Shown: in pieces, positions 7,878-15,886 of the stretch
Layout of the letters: each line of letters begins with the position of its first letter
Numbering within the stretch: the first letter of the stretch is position 1
NCBI GenBank assembly: GCA_002402105.1
Contig: NVVD01000001.1
Span: 148,729-190,480 of the forward strand
DNA length: 41,752 nucleotides
Direction of reading: 5' to 3'
From: Candidatus Cloacimonadota bacterium
GTDB taxonomy: Bacteria; Muiribacteriota; UBA6191
Notes under the pieces: model-generated
Told to the model about the DNA's origin: nothing
Databases searched by the model: none
The model's input: only the letters and a program-made list of their open reading frames with translations
Translations under genes and position numbers: made by a program

Positions 7878-9437
7878 ATGAAAGATCAAATTGCTAATTT
7901 AAAGGGTGCTTGGGAAAAACTTTCGACGAAACAAAAAGTAGGAAGTTCTGTAACTTTTTTCTCGGTTTTAATTGTCATAACACTTTTTGTTTCGATGTAC
8001 TCTGGTGATACATATGTACCAATTTTTGACTATATCAAAGATAGAAGAGAAGCATTAGCTGTTAAATCAAAACTGAAAGAACTCGGCTTTAAGGTCAGAT
8101 CAAGTGATGCTGGTCATGTAATTGAGGTTGTAAGAGATCGTAGAGAAGAGGCTCACTTAGCTTTAGCTGAGGCTAGAGCGCTTCCTAATGCTGTTTTGGA
8201 TTATGCAGATATTTTAGATGCAAATTCTTCTTTTGGTTTAACAGAAAAAGAGCTAGACGTTAAAATTCAAAGAGCAAAAGAGGGCGCTCTTGCAAAAACA
8301 ATCATGCATTATCGAAATATAGAGTATGCGAAAATTCACATTGAAAGAGCAGAGGCTAGTTTATTTTCAGTAGATCAAAAAGAAACTAGAGTTTCTGTAT
8401 TAATTCAACTAGAAGACCCTTTAGCTGATATAAAAGTATCTCAAGTAAAAACAATGATAAGGTTGGTTGAGCATTCTGTTTTAGGAGTAAAGAAGGATAA
8501 TATTTTTATTAGTGATGATAAAGGTAGAGATTTAATTTCTTTAATTCATGAAAAAGATAAAAATGTTACTCATCATGATTTAACTTCAAAAAAAGAAAAA
8601 GATTTAAAAAGAAAGGCTCAAAAATCTTTAGCAGAAATTTATGGAGAAAAAAATGTTAATGTAGAAGTTAACTTAGATTTAAATTTTGATACTGTTTCAG
8701 AAGAGTCAAAAGAATTAGCTCCACCAGTAGCAGGAGAAGATCAAGGTGTTAAAATTTCAGAAGAGTTAAAAGAAACTGAAAGTTCAACAAAAGATCCCAA
8801 AGCTATACCTGGTACAACTTCTAATATTCCGGGTTACCAAGCTCCTGATCTAGTTTCATCTTTTTCTAAATCAAAAGAGCAAAGAGTTAACTATGCTTAT
8901 AAACAAAAATCTCAAATTATAAAAAAAGCTTTGGGTTCTATTCGTAGGATGACTGTGTCTGTTGTTATCAATTTAGAGGTATTACCAGATAAAAAATTAA
9001 CAGATGAAACTAAGCAAACAATTATTGATTTAGTATCTACATCTGTTGGCTTTGATTCAAAAAACAGAAATGATCAAATTTCTGTAGCAGCATTTATATT
9101 TAATCGTATTGCCCAAGAAAGAAAAAGTAGAGAAGATACTAAACTAAGGGCTTTTGAAGCAAAATTATTTACTGTTGGTATTGTTTGTGGATTTTTCTCA
9201 CTTTTATTATTTGGTTTGAGAGAGTATCGAATTTTTAGTAGAACAAGAAGAGCAGAAATGCTTGAAATGGCTCAAAGATCAATTGAAGAGCAGTCAGAAC
9301 AAGAAGAAGAGGTTCTTACAGTTGAGCAACGAGAGAAAAATGAGAGAGAGCGACTTCTTATGGAGATTGCTAGAGAAGAACCTGAGACTTTGGTTAAAAT
9401 CATTAGAACAATTATGTTTGATGAAAGTTATTATTAA
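7878..9437 (+). CDS. fliF: Flagellar MS-ring protein FliF
   Basis: FliF builds the inner-membrane MS ring. Parts: a membrane helix at ~23-41, a YscJ/FliF ring domain (~45-220; includes 'VRDRREEAHLALAEARALPN'), a second ring-building region (~225-420) with an acidic linker, a second membrane helix (~430-447), and a cytoplasmic tail. The tail ends in 'EIAREEPETLVKIIRTIM', which aligns with the C-terminal FliG-binding helix of E. coli FliF as I remember it. The length of 519 is normal. The ATG follows a weak TAGGAT. fliH starts 25 bases downstream; the fliG gene normally found between them is missing. Confidence 0.96.
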   Translation: MKDQIANLKGAWEKLSTKQKVGSSVTFFSVLIVITLFVSMYSGDTYVPIFDYIKDRREALAVKSKLKELGFKVRSSDAGHVIEVVRDRREEAHLALAEARALPNAVLDYADILDANSSFGLTEKELDVKIQRAKEGALAKTIMHYRNIEYAKIHIERAEASLFSVDQKETRVSVLIQLEDPLADIKVSQVKTMIRLVEHSVLGVKKDNIFISDDKGRDLISLIHEKDKNVTHHDLTSKKEKDLKRKAQKSLAEIYGEKNVNVEVNLDLNFDTVSEESKELAPPVAGEDQGVKISEELKETESSTKDPKAIPGTTSNIPGYQAPDLVSSFSKSKEQRVNYAYKQKSQIIKKALGSIRRMTVSVVINLEVLPDKKLTDETKQTIIDLVSTSVGFDSKNRNDQISVAAFIFNRIAQERKSREDTKLRAFEAKLFTVGIVCGFFSLLLFGLREYRIFSRTRRAEMLEMAQRSIEEQSEQEEEVLTVEQREKNERERLLMEIAREEPETLVKIIRTIMFDESYY

Positions 9438-9462
9438 AGCTAAACTATTTAATGGATTTTAA

Positions 9463-10284
9463 ATGAGTCATAACGAACTAATTGAAGCTATTCAATCTAT
9501 AAGAGATGAATGGCAAATTGAACAAAGAATTAAGTCAACCTCTGAGGTATTGCAAGATAAAGCTCTTCATCGCTCTCAATTAGAGCTTGAAGTGGTGAAA
9601 AAAGAGTCTCTTGAAATTAGTGAAAATGCTAAAAGAGAGGCCGAGATTTTAATTTTAGAGGCTCAAACTCAAGCCGAAGTTTTTTTACAAGAAAAAGAAA
9701 ATGAAATCAAAGAAAAAGAGTTATCAGTTCAAAATATTTTAGATAAAAAACAAGAAGACTGCGAAGCTTTAGTTGTAGAAACAAAATCTTTGTATGACTC
9801 AGCTCAAACAAGAGGACAAGAAGAAGGCTATAAAACTGGATATGAAGATGGAATGAATCAATTCACTCAAATGATTGAATCTTTATCAAGTATTTCAGGA
9901 CAAATTGTAAAAGACCGTGACAAATTTATTCTTACACAAGAAGAGTATATCTTTAAGTATATAAGAAAATATACAGAAAAAATATTAGGCGAGCTACCAA
10001 AGACGACCCTCCAATATGTTTATGCAAATATAAAAAAAGGTTTAAAAGAGCTGGCTAGAGCCAACCATTTAAAAGTGATTGTTTCTCAAGAAGATTATGA
10101 TGCGATAAAATGTAAAGAAGAAGACTTTCAAAGGCTTTTTCATCCTACAACTCAAGTAGAATTATTAGCAGATTTAAATATGAGTCGTGGAGGATGTATT
10201 TTAGAATCAGAAACTGGTAGTGTAGATTCATCTATTGAAAATCAAATAATTCTTTTAAATAAGGAGCTATTTTCTGATGAATGA
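9463..10284 (+). CDS. fliH: Flagellar export apparatus regulator FliH
   Basis: FliH binds and regulates the export ATPase FliI at the base of the flagellum. The N-terminal half (~40-135) is a long Glu/Lys/Gln-rich coiled coil resembling V-type ATPase peripheral stalk subunits. The Gly-spaced segment 'GQEEGYKTGYEDGMNQF' and the C-terminal globular domain with 'LADLNMSRGGCILESETGSV' followed by 'DSSIENQI' match FliH/YscL. It has 273 residues. Its last eight bases overlap the start of fliI, so the two are probably co-translated. Confidence 0.9.
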   Translation: MSHNELIEAIQSIRDEWQIEQRIKSTSEVLQDKALHRSQLELEVVKKESLEISENAKREAEILILEAQTQAEVFLQEKENEIKEKELSVQNILDKKQEDCEALVVETKSLYDSAQTRGQEEGYKTGYEDGMNQFTQMIESLSSISGQIVKDRDKFILTQEEYIFKYIRKYTEKILGELPKTTLQYVYANIKKGLKELARANHLKVIVSQEDYDAIKCKEEDFQRLFHPTTQVELLADLNMSRGGCILESETGSVDSSIENQIILLNKELFSDE

Positions 10285-11587
10285 AACTGAGTGGCAAGGT
10301 CTATATGATAAAATTGATTCAGTAAGACTTGTAAGTGGAATCGGTAAGATTCATAGAATTGTAGGGCTTTTAATTGAGTCTGTTGGGCCAGAGGTCTCTT
10401 TAGGTGAAATTTGTCACATCATTGGTAAGAATGAAGAAAGAATAACAGCAGAAGTAATTGGCTTTAATGAGGAGCTAGTTACCTTAATGCCATATGGACC
10501 TATTCTTGGTATTGCTCCTGGTTCAAAAGTTATAGCTACTGGGCAAAGCTTACGAGTTAAGGTTGGTAATGCTGTTTTAGGAAGAGTCATAAGCCCTCTT
10601 GGTCGACCTATGGATAATTTAGGAAAAATAGATACGAATGAATTTTATGAAGTAGATAATGACCCACCAAATCCTATGTCAAGACCAACTATTAAAGAGG
10701 TTTTACCAATGGGAGTAAGAGCTATTGATAGTTGTATAACATGTGGAATGGGTCAAAGAATAGGGGTATTTGCGGGGTCTGGTGTAGGAAAATCGACATT
10801 GATGGGAATGATAGCAAGAAATACAGCAGCAGAAGTAAATGTAATTGCCCTTATTGGAGAGAGAGGTAGAGAAGTTCAAGAGTTTATACAAGAAGCTCTT
10901 GGTGAAGAAGGCTTAAAGCGTTCTGTTTTGATTATTGCTACGTCAGATCAACCTGCTATTGTCAGGCTTAAGGGTGCATTTGTTGCAACAGCAATTGCAG
11001 AGTATTTTAGAGATCAGGGTAAAAATGTAATGTTAATGATGGACTCTGTTACACGTTTTGCATTAGCCCAAAGAGAGGTTGGTCTTGCTGCTGGAGAAAC
11101 ACCAACCAATAGAGGTTACCCTGCTTCTGTTTTTGCCTTAATGCCACGACTTTTTGAAAGAGCAGGAACAAATGAAAAAGGCTCTATTACTGGTATTTAT
11201 ACAGTTTTAGTTGAAGGTGGAGATATGGATGAGCCTATAGCAGATGCTGTTAGAGGTTTGTTAGATGGTCACATAGTTATGTCAAGAGATTTGGCTCATC
11301 AAGGACATTTCCCTGCTATAAATGTGATGGAATCTGTTTCTCGTTTGATGTTATCAATTTCTGATGATAGACATAGAGAGTTACAAATTCAACTTAGAGA
11401 ACTATTAGCAAATTATGAAAAGAGTAGAGATTTGATAGATATTGGGGCTTATCAAGCTGGATCTAATGCAAAAACTGATTTGGCTATTGCAAAAATAGAT
11501 CAAATCAATGCTTTTTTAAAACAAGGTACACATGAGTATGTATCGTTTGATGAAATGAAAAATCAATTAGCTGGGGTTATGCAGTGA
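10277..11587 (+). CDS. fliI: Flagellum-specific ATPase FliI
   Basis: This cytoplasmic ATPase energises export of flagellar subunits. Walker A 'GSGVGKST' lies at about residues 167-175 within 'GVFAGSGVGKSTLMGMIAR'; Walker B is near 'NVMLMMDSVTRFA' (~250-260). Other F1/T3SS-ATPase motifs are 'IGERGREVQEF', 'GLAAGETPTNRGYPASVFA' and 'SRDLAHQGHFPAINV'. The length (436) is standard. The start overlaps fliH and lies 10 bases after AAGGAG. It is the most conserved gene of the cluster. Confidence 0.98.
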   Translation: MNETEWQGLYDKIDSVRLVSGIGKIHRIVGLLIESVGPEVSLGEICHIIGKNEERITAEVIGFNEELVTLMPYGPILGIAPGSKVIATGQSLRVKVGNAVLGRVISPLGRPMDNLGKIDTNEFYEVDNDPPNPMSRPTIKEVLPMGVRAIDSCITCGMGQRIGVFAGSGVGKSTLMGMIARNTAAEVNVIALIGERGREVQEFIQEALGEEGLKRSVLIIATSDQPAIVRLKGAFVATAIAEYFRDQGKNVMLMMDSVTRFALAQREVGLAAGETPTNRGYPASVFALMPRLFERAGTNEKGSITGIYTVLVEGGDMDEPIADAVRGLLDGHIVMSRDLAHQGHFPAINVMESVSRLMLSISDDRHRELQIQLRELLANYEKSRDLIDIGAYQAGSNAKTDLAIAKIDQINAFLKQGTHEYVSFDEMKNQLAGVMQ

Positions 11588-12027
11588 AAAAATTTACTTT
11601 TCGTTTGGCTGTAGTAAAAAAACTAAAAGATAGAAAAGTTGAGGAATGTAAAGAACTGATTTTGAAAATGCAAAAACTATTTCAAGATGAGCAAAAGAAC
11701 TTAAAAAATTTTCATGATGATAAAAAAACGGTTAGAGAGCAAATAGCTAAATTTAAAAGAGAATTGACTTTTTATAGGGTAGAGCATGCATTATCTTATG
11801 AAGAAGGTGTAGATTATAAAATAGTTAGTCAAGAGTTAAAGTTACAAGATGCTTACAAAGAGTTGAAAAGTGCCGAAAAATCTCTAGAAGAAGCAGTTAA
11901 AGAAGTAAAAATTTACGAAAAACTAGAAGAAAAAGCAGTAGAAAAATACAAACGAGAGAGATTACGCTTTGAACAAGATCAAATGGATGACGTTAGTTTA
12001 ATCTTAAGAGCTAAGAGAGGAAAATAG
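11584..12027 (+). CDS. fliJ: Flagellar export chaperone-escort FliJ
   Basis: A 147-residue, almost entirely charged helical protein with long heptad-like runs ('ECKELILKMQKLFQDEQKNL'), as expected for the two-helix coiled coil of FliJ, which docks in the FliI hexamer and escorts export chaperones. The start codon is GTG overlapping the fliI stop (GTGA). The assignment depends on position between fliI and the MotE-like gene and on the coiled-coil character; FliJ sequences diverge widely. Confidence 0.85.
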   Translation: MKKFTFRLAVVKKLKDRKVEECKELILKMQKLFQDEQKNLKNFHDDKKTVREQIAKFKRELTFYRVEHALSYEEGVDYKIVSQELKLQDAYKELKSAEKSLEEAVKEVKIYEKLEEKAVEKYKRERLRFEQDQMDDVSLILRAKRGK

Positions 12028-12644
12028 TGGGTAGTTTTATAGAAAAAATGTTGATTGCAGCTTTAATTGCAATTATTTGTATTTTATTAGGAGTAGTCAT
12101 AATAATGTTTGATTACTCGGGATTTATTAATTTACGAAGTAATTTTCCAGAAGCAATGAGGAATACTGCAATTGCTAAAGAGTATATAAAGCTTGCAAAA
12201 ATAAACTCTTTATCACCAAGAGACCAACAACAAGCACTTCTAGAAGATAAAAAACAATATGTTGAAAGATTGCTTCAAAGAGTAAAGTTAGAGTCTTTAA
12301 AAATTCATGAAGAAAAACAAAAGTTAGAAAATTTATTTAAAATACATGAAGAAGAGAAAGAGGACTTTAAAAATAAGGTAAAGCGTTTTAAAAATGAAGA
12401 AGCGAAAATAGCAGAAGAAAGAGAAAATGAGAGAAATATAGAACTAGAAGCAAGATTGGATACTCTAGCGATAACTTATGCAAAAATGGATCCAGCAAAA
12501 GCAGCTGAAATTATTAATCTAGGAGATGCAGAAGAGTCCTTTCAGATATTAAAGAGAATAAAACCAAAAACTTTAGGTAAAATTTTAGAAAGCTTAGACG
12601 GGCCAAAAGCTCAAGAGCTCGTACTTCGTATGCAAACAAAATAA
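12027..12644 (+). CDS. MotE/YlxF-like membrane protein with MgtE-N-type domain
   Basis: The start is GTG, one base overlapping the fliJ stop and six bases after AGAGAGG. The protein has an N-terminal membrane helix (~8-28, LIAALIAIICILLGVVIIMF), a long coiled coil (~75-145), and a C-terminal four-helix-type domain 'YAKMDPAKAAEIINLGDAEE' then 'SFQILKRIKPKTLGKILESL', which is the MgtE-N/FliG-N-like fold. In many bacteria a protein of this layout (MotE, YlxF) follows fliJ; MotE is known in rhizobia as a MotC chaperone. Here a role in motor assembly is inferred from position. It does not have MgtE transport segments. Confidence 0.75.
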   Translation: MGSFIEKMLIAALIAIICILLGVVIIMFDYSGFINLRSNFPEAMRNTAIAKEYIKLAKINSLSPRDQQQALLEDKKQYVERLLQRVKLESLKIHEEKQKLENLFKIHEEEKEDFKNKVKRFKNEEAKIAEERENERNIELEARLDTLAITYAKMDPAKAAEIINLGDAEESFQILKRIKPKTLGKILESLDGPKAQELVLRMQTK

Positions 12645-12660
12645 TAAGTGAAGTATTTCT

Positions 12661-12682
12661 AGGACAATTTTTGTTCTTTCTT
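12661..12682 (+). terminator. Weak intrinsic terminator after the fliF-to-motE run
   Basis: GGACAA (12662-12667), loop TTT, TTGTTC (12671-12676) form a six-pair stem with one G-U, followed by TTTCTT. It is short and AT-rich but well placed, 17 bases after the stop of the MotE-like gene. Confidence 0.4.
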
Positions 12683-12761
12683 GTATGATTTTGTCTTTTT
12701 TGGTATATTTAAAAAATATATTGAATCTAAATTTACTTGTTTTATATGAGTGGTTTTATTT

Positions 12762-12780
12762 ATTAGTTTTATAAACTAAT
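12762..12780 (+). repeat. Short hairpin just before the SPOR gene's ribosome-binding site
   Basis: ATTAGTTT-TAT-AAACTAAT is an eight-pair perfect stem that ends one base before the GAGGAAAAG Shine-Dalgarno of the following gene. It could be an operator or an RNA hairpin that affects translation; there is no T-run suggesting termination. Confidence 0.4.
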
Positions 12781-12790
12781 TGAGGAAAAG

Positions 12791-13792
12791 ATGGAAGAAC
12801 CCCTAGAAACTCTTGATACAATTCCAGAAACACAAGATAAATTAATATCTTTAATAGCATGGCTAATTATAGCTTGCTTGTTATTTTATTTAGCTTTATT
12901 TACTTTCGAAAGCTTTTTTAAGGCAAATCAATTTAATAAAGTTGATGAACCTTTTGATGTTAGTTCAAGCGAAATGACTTTTGACTCTTCACAAGAAGTT
13001 GTAATTACAGAGCCTTTTTTTACCTCTGAAACTGATAATGAGGACTCTTTTTTGATTAACATTGAAGAAGACTCTTTAGTTAATCAAGTCTCTCCTATAT
13101 CGCAAGATACTAATACTATGGTAGAAATTATCAATGAGACTGCTATTTCAGAAAAAGTATCTAGTATCTTTGAAAACTCACTTGATTTAATAGAGAAAGA
13201 AAGAGTAAGTGAAGTAATAGCTATTAGTAGTGATGTATTTCAGTTAAGGTTATCAGAAACTTTTTCAAGTAGAGAAGATGCTTTTGCAAAAATGAAGGAA
13301 ATGGACTTAGGTGACTTAGATTTAAAGTTCGACTTGATTTTGTTAGATAATGTTTATAGAGTTCATTTCGGTACTCCGATTGATCAAGTTGATTTATCTA
13401 AATTAGAAAGTTATTTAAGCCTTAGAAATACAAAAGTAAAGTTTAGCATTTTAACTAATGGAGATATAAGTGATATAGAAAATAAGATTCAGTTAGAAAA
13501 AAGTAAAGATGTAGCAAGTCTTCCATCTGTAGAAAATTTTCGTGCAAGAGCTGCTATGATTCAATTTACTATTCAGATAGGTTCTTTTTTAAATGAAAGT
13601 AATGCTAAACAATTGCGTGATAAAATGTTTAAAAAAGGTTTCAACTCTGATGTTGAGGCTCAACAAAAAGGTGCAAAGGTTTTGTATAAAGTTTTGGTTG
13701 GTAATTATGCAACTAGGCGTGAAGCACTTGAAGCTGCTACTGAACTTTCTGAATCGGATAGGTTGCCAGTCTATGTACGCACCATAAACTAA
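12791..13792 (+). CDS. Membrane-anchored SPOR-domain protein
   Basis: This 333-residue protein has one N-terminal membrane helix (~19-38, ISLIAWLIIACLLFYLALF), an acidic, Ser/Thr-rich periplasmic linker, and a C-terminal SPOR domain (~255-333) with 'IQFTIQIGSFLNESNAKQLR' and 'YKVLVGNYATRREALEAA'. SPOR domains bind glycan strands lacking stem peptides, usually at the septum or at remodelled cell wall. An earlier stretch (~145-215, 'VFQLRLSETFSSREDAFAKM' then 'VYRVHFGTPID') has the same alternation and may be a second, degraded SPOR unit. It follows the flagellar operon, where fliK is often found, but shows no FliK features. It has its own 5' region and may be separately expressed. Confidence 0.8.
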   Translation: MEEPLETLDTIPETQDKLISLIAWLIIACLLFYLALFTFESFFKANQFNKVDEPFDVSSSEMTFDSSQEVVITEPFFTSETDNEDSFLINIEEDSLVNQVSPISQDTNTMVEIINETAISEKVSSIFENSLDLIEKERVSEVIAISSDVFQLRLSETFSSREDAFAKMKEMDLGDLDLKFDLILLDNVYRVHFGTPIDQVDLSKLESYLSLRNTKVKFSILTNGDISDIENKIQLEKSKDVASLPSVENFRARAAMIQFTIQIGSFLNESNAKQLRDKMFKKGFNSDVEAQQKGAKVLYKVLVGNYATRREALEAATELSESDRLPVYVRTIN

Positions 13793-13806
13793 TTTTCTGA
13801 CTGTAC

Positions 13807-13906
13807 GGTCTTATCTGAACTCGTCTTTTGTTCCACTTCATTTTCTTGTGTACACTAGTACACGTCGAAAATGAGATGAAACAAAATACTTCGCTCATAT
13901 AAGACC
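13807..13906. repeat. ~100-nt imperfect long hairpin / inverted repeat
   Basis: Outer arms GGTCTTAT (13807-13814) and ATAAGACC (13899-13906) are perfect complements. Inward, the left arm's TTTTGTTCCACTTCATTTTC pairs with GAAAATGAGATGAAACAAAA with few mismatches, and the apex holds GTGTAC-ACTA-GTACAC. Arms are about 42 nt each. TTTT follows directly. It could be a strong terminator, a miniature mobile element or a structured RNA. No second copy was noticed in the window. Confidence 0.7.
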
Positions 13907-14048
13907 TTTTCTTTTGTTTGCGGGGCTTTTTTCTTGTTTTCTGCGAAAACTCGGTGGTTGCTTTTTTTATTTGTTGGCTGTATTGAGCTTATACTATTTA
14001 TTTTTAAATAGATTTATAACTAAAAAGTTAGATTACTAGAAGATATAA

Positions 14049-14534
14049 ATGAATGATTTTGTAATTATTAATTTAGAATACTCTAAAAAAAATATTTTAA
14101 TAGATGAAGATATTTCTATTGACTGTGTAGAGTGCTTTATTGAAATTGGTTTGAAAAAAATTAATTTACCTAGGAGTATTTGTAATCAAATTGAAGTTTT
14201 ATGTGTTTTTTCAAAATCAAATGAATATTTAATTATTACTGGGGATTCTTCTAATACTTTAATTATCATTGATTTGTATAATAGTGTAATTTTAAAAGAG
14301 TATACACTTAAAAGGTGTAGCGATGTTTCATGGAATGAATTTCAAGTTGTAGGTATTGACTATTTATTATTTATATATGAACATGGAGTACTTGTTTTTG
14401 ATGTTTCTTTGAATTTAATTTTAAGTAAATATCATCCATATATTGATACGACCTTTAAAGGGTTTTTAAATGGAAACATCTTTTTTTTTAATGAGTATTT
14501 AGGTAATTGGGAATATAAATTACCAAAAATTTAA
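14049..14534 (+). CDS. Hypothetical protein, beta-strand-rich
   Basis: I do not recognise this 161-residue protein. It has no signal peptide or membrane helix. It is rich in Ile, Leu, Asn, Tyr and Phe and shows regularly spaced short hydrophobic strands ('YLIITGDSSNTLIIIDLYNS', 'LLFIYEHGVLVFDVSLNLIL'), which resemble blades of a beta-propeller; at this length it would be only two or three blades. Codon use is extremely AT-rich. It stands alone, flanked by hairpin sequences (13807-13906 upstream, 14542-14559 downstream). A role as a small accessory or immunity-type protein is possible but there is no direct evidence. Confidence 0.6.
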   Translation: MNDFVIINLEYSKKNILIDEDISIDCVECFIEIGLKKINLPRSICNQIEVLCVFSKSNEYLIITGDSSNTLIIIDLYNSVILKEYTLKRCSDVSWNEFQVVGIDYLLFIYEHGVLVFDVSLNLILSKYHPYIDTTFKGFLNGNIFFFNEYLGNWEYKLPKI

Positions 14535-14541
14535 TTAGGAA

Positions 14542-14559
14542 ATTGGAATTTATTCCAAT
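14542..14559 (+). repeat. Small hairpin after the 161-residue gene
   Basis: ATTGGAAT-TT-ATTCCAAT: eight perfect pairs, two-base loop, seven bases after the stop codon. There is no T-run, so it is at best a weak transcript-end or RNA-stabilising hairpin. Confidence 0.4.
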
Positions 14560-14696
14560 AAAGTAAGTTAATTAATAAATAAAGACCTTTAGGGATGGCT
14601 TTTAATAGTTAGAAAATCAAAAAATAGATAGTGTATAAATTAAATTTTTAATGAAGATTGATATATGTTTGTAGTATTACTTTTTAGGAGATAATT

Positions 14697-15137
14697 ATGT
14701 TTTGTATTGGTCATCAGGTTGGTATTGGGGCTTCGGCTGAGATTGTTTATAGGGCTCTTACTGTTGATTCGGAGTTATCTAAGTGGTGGACTACTGATAC
14801 TTTGGGTGCTGGTGAAGTTGGTTCTATTATTAAATTTAGGTTTAATGGGCATGGGCCTGATATGAAAATTATTAGACTCATTTCTAACAAGTTAGTAGAG
14901 TGGGAATGTGTTGGTGGTGGTCCTGATATTTGGATTGGGACTCTAGTGTCTTTTCAACTTATTGAAAAAGAAAAACAGATTTTAGTTAATTTTAAGCATT
15001 CAAACTGGCAAGATCAGTCTGATTTTATGAACCATTGTAGTATGAAATGGGCTGTGTTTTTATTAAGTCTTAAAGATTTGATTGAAAAAGGTGTTGGTTC
15101 TCCTTTTCCTGATGATATCTCAATTAACCATAGTTAA
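14697..15137 (+). CDS. SRPBCC/AHSA1-family protein
   Basis: This 146-residue protein has the pattern of the AHSA1/START-like superfamily: 'GASAEIVYRALTVDSELSKW' followed by 'WT', then 'GSIIKFRFNGHGPDMKII' strands, 'KLVEWECVGGGPDIWIGTLV', and the C-terminal helix 'WAVFLLSLKDLIEKG'. Proteins of this family have a hydrophobic cavity and bind or modify small lipophilic molecules; the substrate here is unknown. AGGAGATAATT precedes the ATG. It looks monocistronic. Its codon use (more GGG, GGT, TCG) is noticeably less AT-biased than its neighbours, which could reflect acquisition. Confidence 0.8.
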   Translation: MFCIGHQVGIGASAEIVYRALTVDSELSKWWTTDTLGAGEVGSIIKFRFNGHGPDMKIIRLISNKLVEWECVGGGPDIWIGTLVSFQLIEKEKQILVNFKHSNWQDQSDFMNHCSMKWAVFLLSLKDLIEKGVGSPFPDDISINHS

Positions 15138-15315
15138 AGGGTGTTGTAGGGATATTTATAAACACGAATTAAGAGTGAATATCTTGTTGTGAAATATTCC
15201 GATAGTCCATTTAGATTAATTCTGCTTTGAGCAAACCTTGAAAATCTGAGCAACCAGTATTTCAATAGTTTAAAAACTCTAATAAGTATAGAGGTCATTA
15301 TTTTATTTGTTTAAA

Positions 15316-15879
15316 TTAAACTTTATTTTTTATGTCATTTAATATTTTAGTGATGTTTTTATTTTTGGTATTTACACTTCCATAGATATTGCAAGAGTCT
15401 AGTTTCATGCCACAAAATTCGACTATTTGTTTTTTAATCATATTTTTAAGTCGACTATTTGCTCCAGTGAGAGTGTAAAAAAACTTTGGTGCTCCAGTTG
15501 TAGTAAATATTTTCACTTTTTTATTTGTTAAAAGTCCTTTTGGCATTGAATTAACATACTTGAAGGCAAAGCCTTTAGAGAAGTTACAATCAAAGAAGTT
15601 TTTTAAAATTGCGGGGAAGCTTCCCCACCAATATGGAAAAAAGAAGGCTATTTCATCTGCTTTTGAGATGGCATTTTGAAAGTATTCAACCTCTGGTGTT
15701 ATATCAGTACTATTAGTATTTTCAAAAGAAAAAAAGCTTTGTTGATGTTTAGTCTTATATAGATCTATGAACTCTATATTATTTCCAGATCCCTCTGATA
15801 GCTTTTTAAATTGATGGGCCATTGCCATAGTTAAGCTATCTTTTTTTGGATGTGAAACAATTATAAGTACATTTTTCAT
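15316..15879 (-). CDS. NAD(P)H-dependent oxidoreductase (flavodoxin-like fold)
   Basis: This 187-residue protein belongs to the flavodoxin-like quinone reductase group (KefF/MdaB/NQO type). Evidence: an N-terminal FMN/FAD phosphate-binding loop 'VLIIVSHPKKDSLTMAMAHQ', the family core 'ADEIAFFFPYWWGSFPAILK' then 'NFFD', and 'KVKIFTTTGAP' in the third strand. Such enzymes reduce quinones or other electrophiles with NAD(P)H in the cytoplasm. It lies seven bases downstream of the four-cysteine protein, so the two form a reverse-strand operon that is divergent from an aldo/keto reductase; together they suggest a carbonyl/quinone detoxification cassette. Confidence 0.88.
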   Translation of the reverse strand: MKNVLIIVSHPKKDSLTMAMAHQFKKLSEGSGNNIEFIDLYKTKHQQSFFSFENTNSTDITPEVEYFQNAISKADEIAFFFPYWWGSFPAILKNFFDCNFSKGFAFKYVNSMPKGLLTNKKVKIFTTTGAPKFFYTLTGANSRLKNMIKKQIVEFCGMKLDSCNIYGSVNTKNKNITKILNDIKNKV

Positions 15880-15886
15880 AATTTTT

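Noticed and set aside
9262..9462. Forward frame at the end of fliF as a remnant of fliG
   Set aside because: It is a different frame of the fliF 3' end and its translation shows no FliG motif.
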